From an uncultured Chitinophaga sp. (GTDB lineage Bacteria > Bacteroidota > Bacteroidia > Chitinophagales > Chitinophagaceae), in contig NZ_CALNBI010000489.1 in the NCBI RefSeq assembly GCF_937874145.1, positions 1 to 7,414 of the forward strand: a DNA stretch of 7,414 nt. The letters run 5' to 3'. This document shows, in pieces, positions 6,867 to 7,414 of the stretch (its first letter is position 1; every line of letters starts with the position of its first letter). The notes below the pieces were generated by a model that was given only the letters and a program-made list of their open reading frames with translations, did not search any database and was not told where the DNA came from. The translations under genes were made by a program, and so were the position numbers.

Positions 6867-7414
6867 ATGCAATTTACCCGCCGGGAATTGGGCGTGGCGG
6901 CATTTGCGGCCGTTACCGCCTTTTGCGCCTACACCGCTATTTTTTCGTTCCGCAAAGCTTTCAATGTGGGGGCTTTTGCGGGGCATACGCTTTGGGGCAT
7001 GGATTACAAACCGTGCTGGTGGTGTCGCAGGTGTTCGGGTACATGCTGAGTAAATTCTACGGCATCCGGTTCATCGCGGGGATGCAGCGGAAGAACCGGC
7101 ACTGGCTGATCCTGGGATTGACGGGCGCGGCCTGGCTGGCCTGGGCGCTCTTTGCCCTGGTGCCGCCGCCTTACAACTGGTGGTGCCTGTTCCTGAATGG
7201 CTTTCCGCTCGGTATGTTGTGGGGCGTGGTGTTTTCGTATATCGAAGGAAGGCGGACCACGGATATGATCAGCGCCGCGCTGGCGGTGAGTTTCATCTTC
7301 GCATCCGGACTGGCCAAAAGCGTGGCGCAGTGGGTGATGGAAGGGTGGGGCGTGAGCGAATACGGGATGCCGTTTGTGGTGGGTTGCGTGTTTATGCCGG
7401 TCCTGATCGTATTT
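6867..7414 (+). pseudogene. DUF5690-type multi-pass membrane protein, N-terminal part, interrupted by a 1-nt frameshift (runs off right edge)
   Basis: From ATG 6867 the frame gives MQFTRRELGVAAFAAVTAFC and continues to 'LWGMDYK' (42-48). It then shifts to a nonsense tail that stops at TGA 7047-7049. Adding one A to the run at 7008-7010 (AAA to AAAA) gives T49 and restores an open frame to the window end, 183 residues in all. The restored sequence fits the DUF5690 family as I know it: 'FSFRKAFNVG' (26-35), 'WGMDYKTVLVVSQVFGYMLSKFYGI' (43-67), 'LNGFPLGMLWGVVFSYIEGRRTTD' (110-133) and 'GVSEYGMPF' (162-170). It has about five hydrophobic segments. The family consists of MFS-like inner-membrane proteins of unknown substrate. 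ATG 6867 is preferred because an upstream extension would be non-family sequence. True decay and a sequencing error cannot be separated from the window alone. Confidence 0.8.

Overview
The window looks like chromosome from a Bacteroidota bacterium, most likely a Chitinophaga-type member of the Chitinophagaceae. The support is a protein with a C-terminal type IX secretion (T9SS) sorting domain, a perfect Bacteroidota-type -7 element (TAnnTTTG) just upstream of one gene, starts without clear Shine-Dalgarno sequences, a DUF5690-type membrane protein, and the GC-rich coding of the right two thirds. No rRNA, tRNA, CRISPR array, transposase or integrase is visible.

Left part (1-2010), visibly more AT-rich: a partial hypothetical gene leaves the left edge (minus strand). 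Next is a 66-residue HTH-like protein gene (minus). It is divergent from a two-gene plus-strand cassette: a roughly 250-290-residue protein of a Bacteroidota-restricted family of unknown function, and a 64-residue two-helix membrane protein that resembles a small holin in shape. The divergent promoter region holds four 10-bp repeats in exact helical phase. The two cassette genes overlap by about 120 nt in different frames, probably because the first has lost its normal stop. This regulator/array/cassette unit is the best candidate here for a poorly described system.

Middle (2005-3324, minus): a RhlE-like DEAD-box RNA helicase, complete in all motifs but broken by a one-nucleotide deletion just after the Walker A motif. 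Its stop codon lies inside a bidirectional terminator that also ends the converging cassette.

Right part (3480-7414, plus): a secreted 220-residue protein of unknown function with its own -7 element and strong terminator; a 778-residue secreted GHL10 (DigH/YddW-like) glycoside hydrolase with FN3 and Ig/HYR-like modules and a T9SS sorting domain; and the N-terminal part of a DUF5690 multi-pass membrane protein, also broken by a one-nucleotide deletion in a short homopolymer. These three are separated by terminators and look like single-gene units, not one operon.

Two conserved genes each lacking one base in a short homopolymer within 4 kb could mean real decay, but residual sequencing or assembly indels are at least as likely. 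The frameshifts should be verified before any biological meaning is attached.
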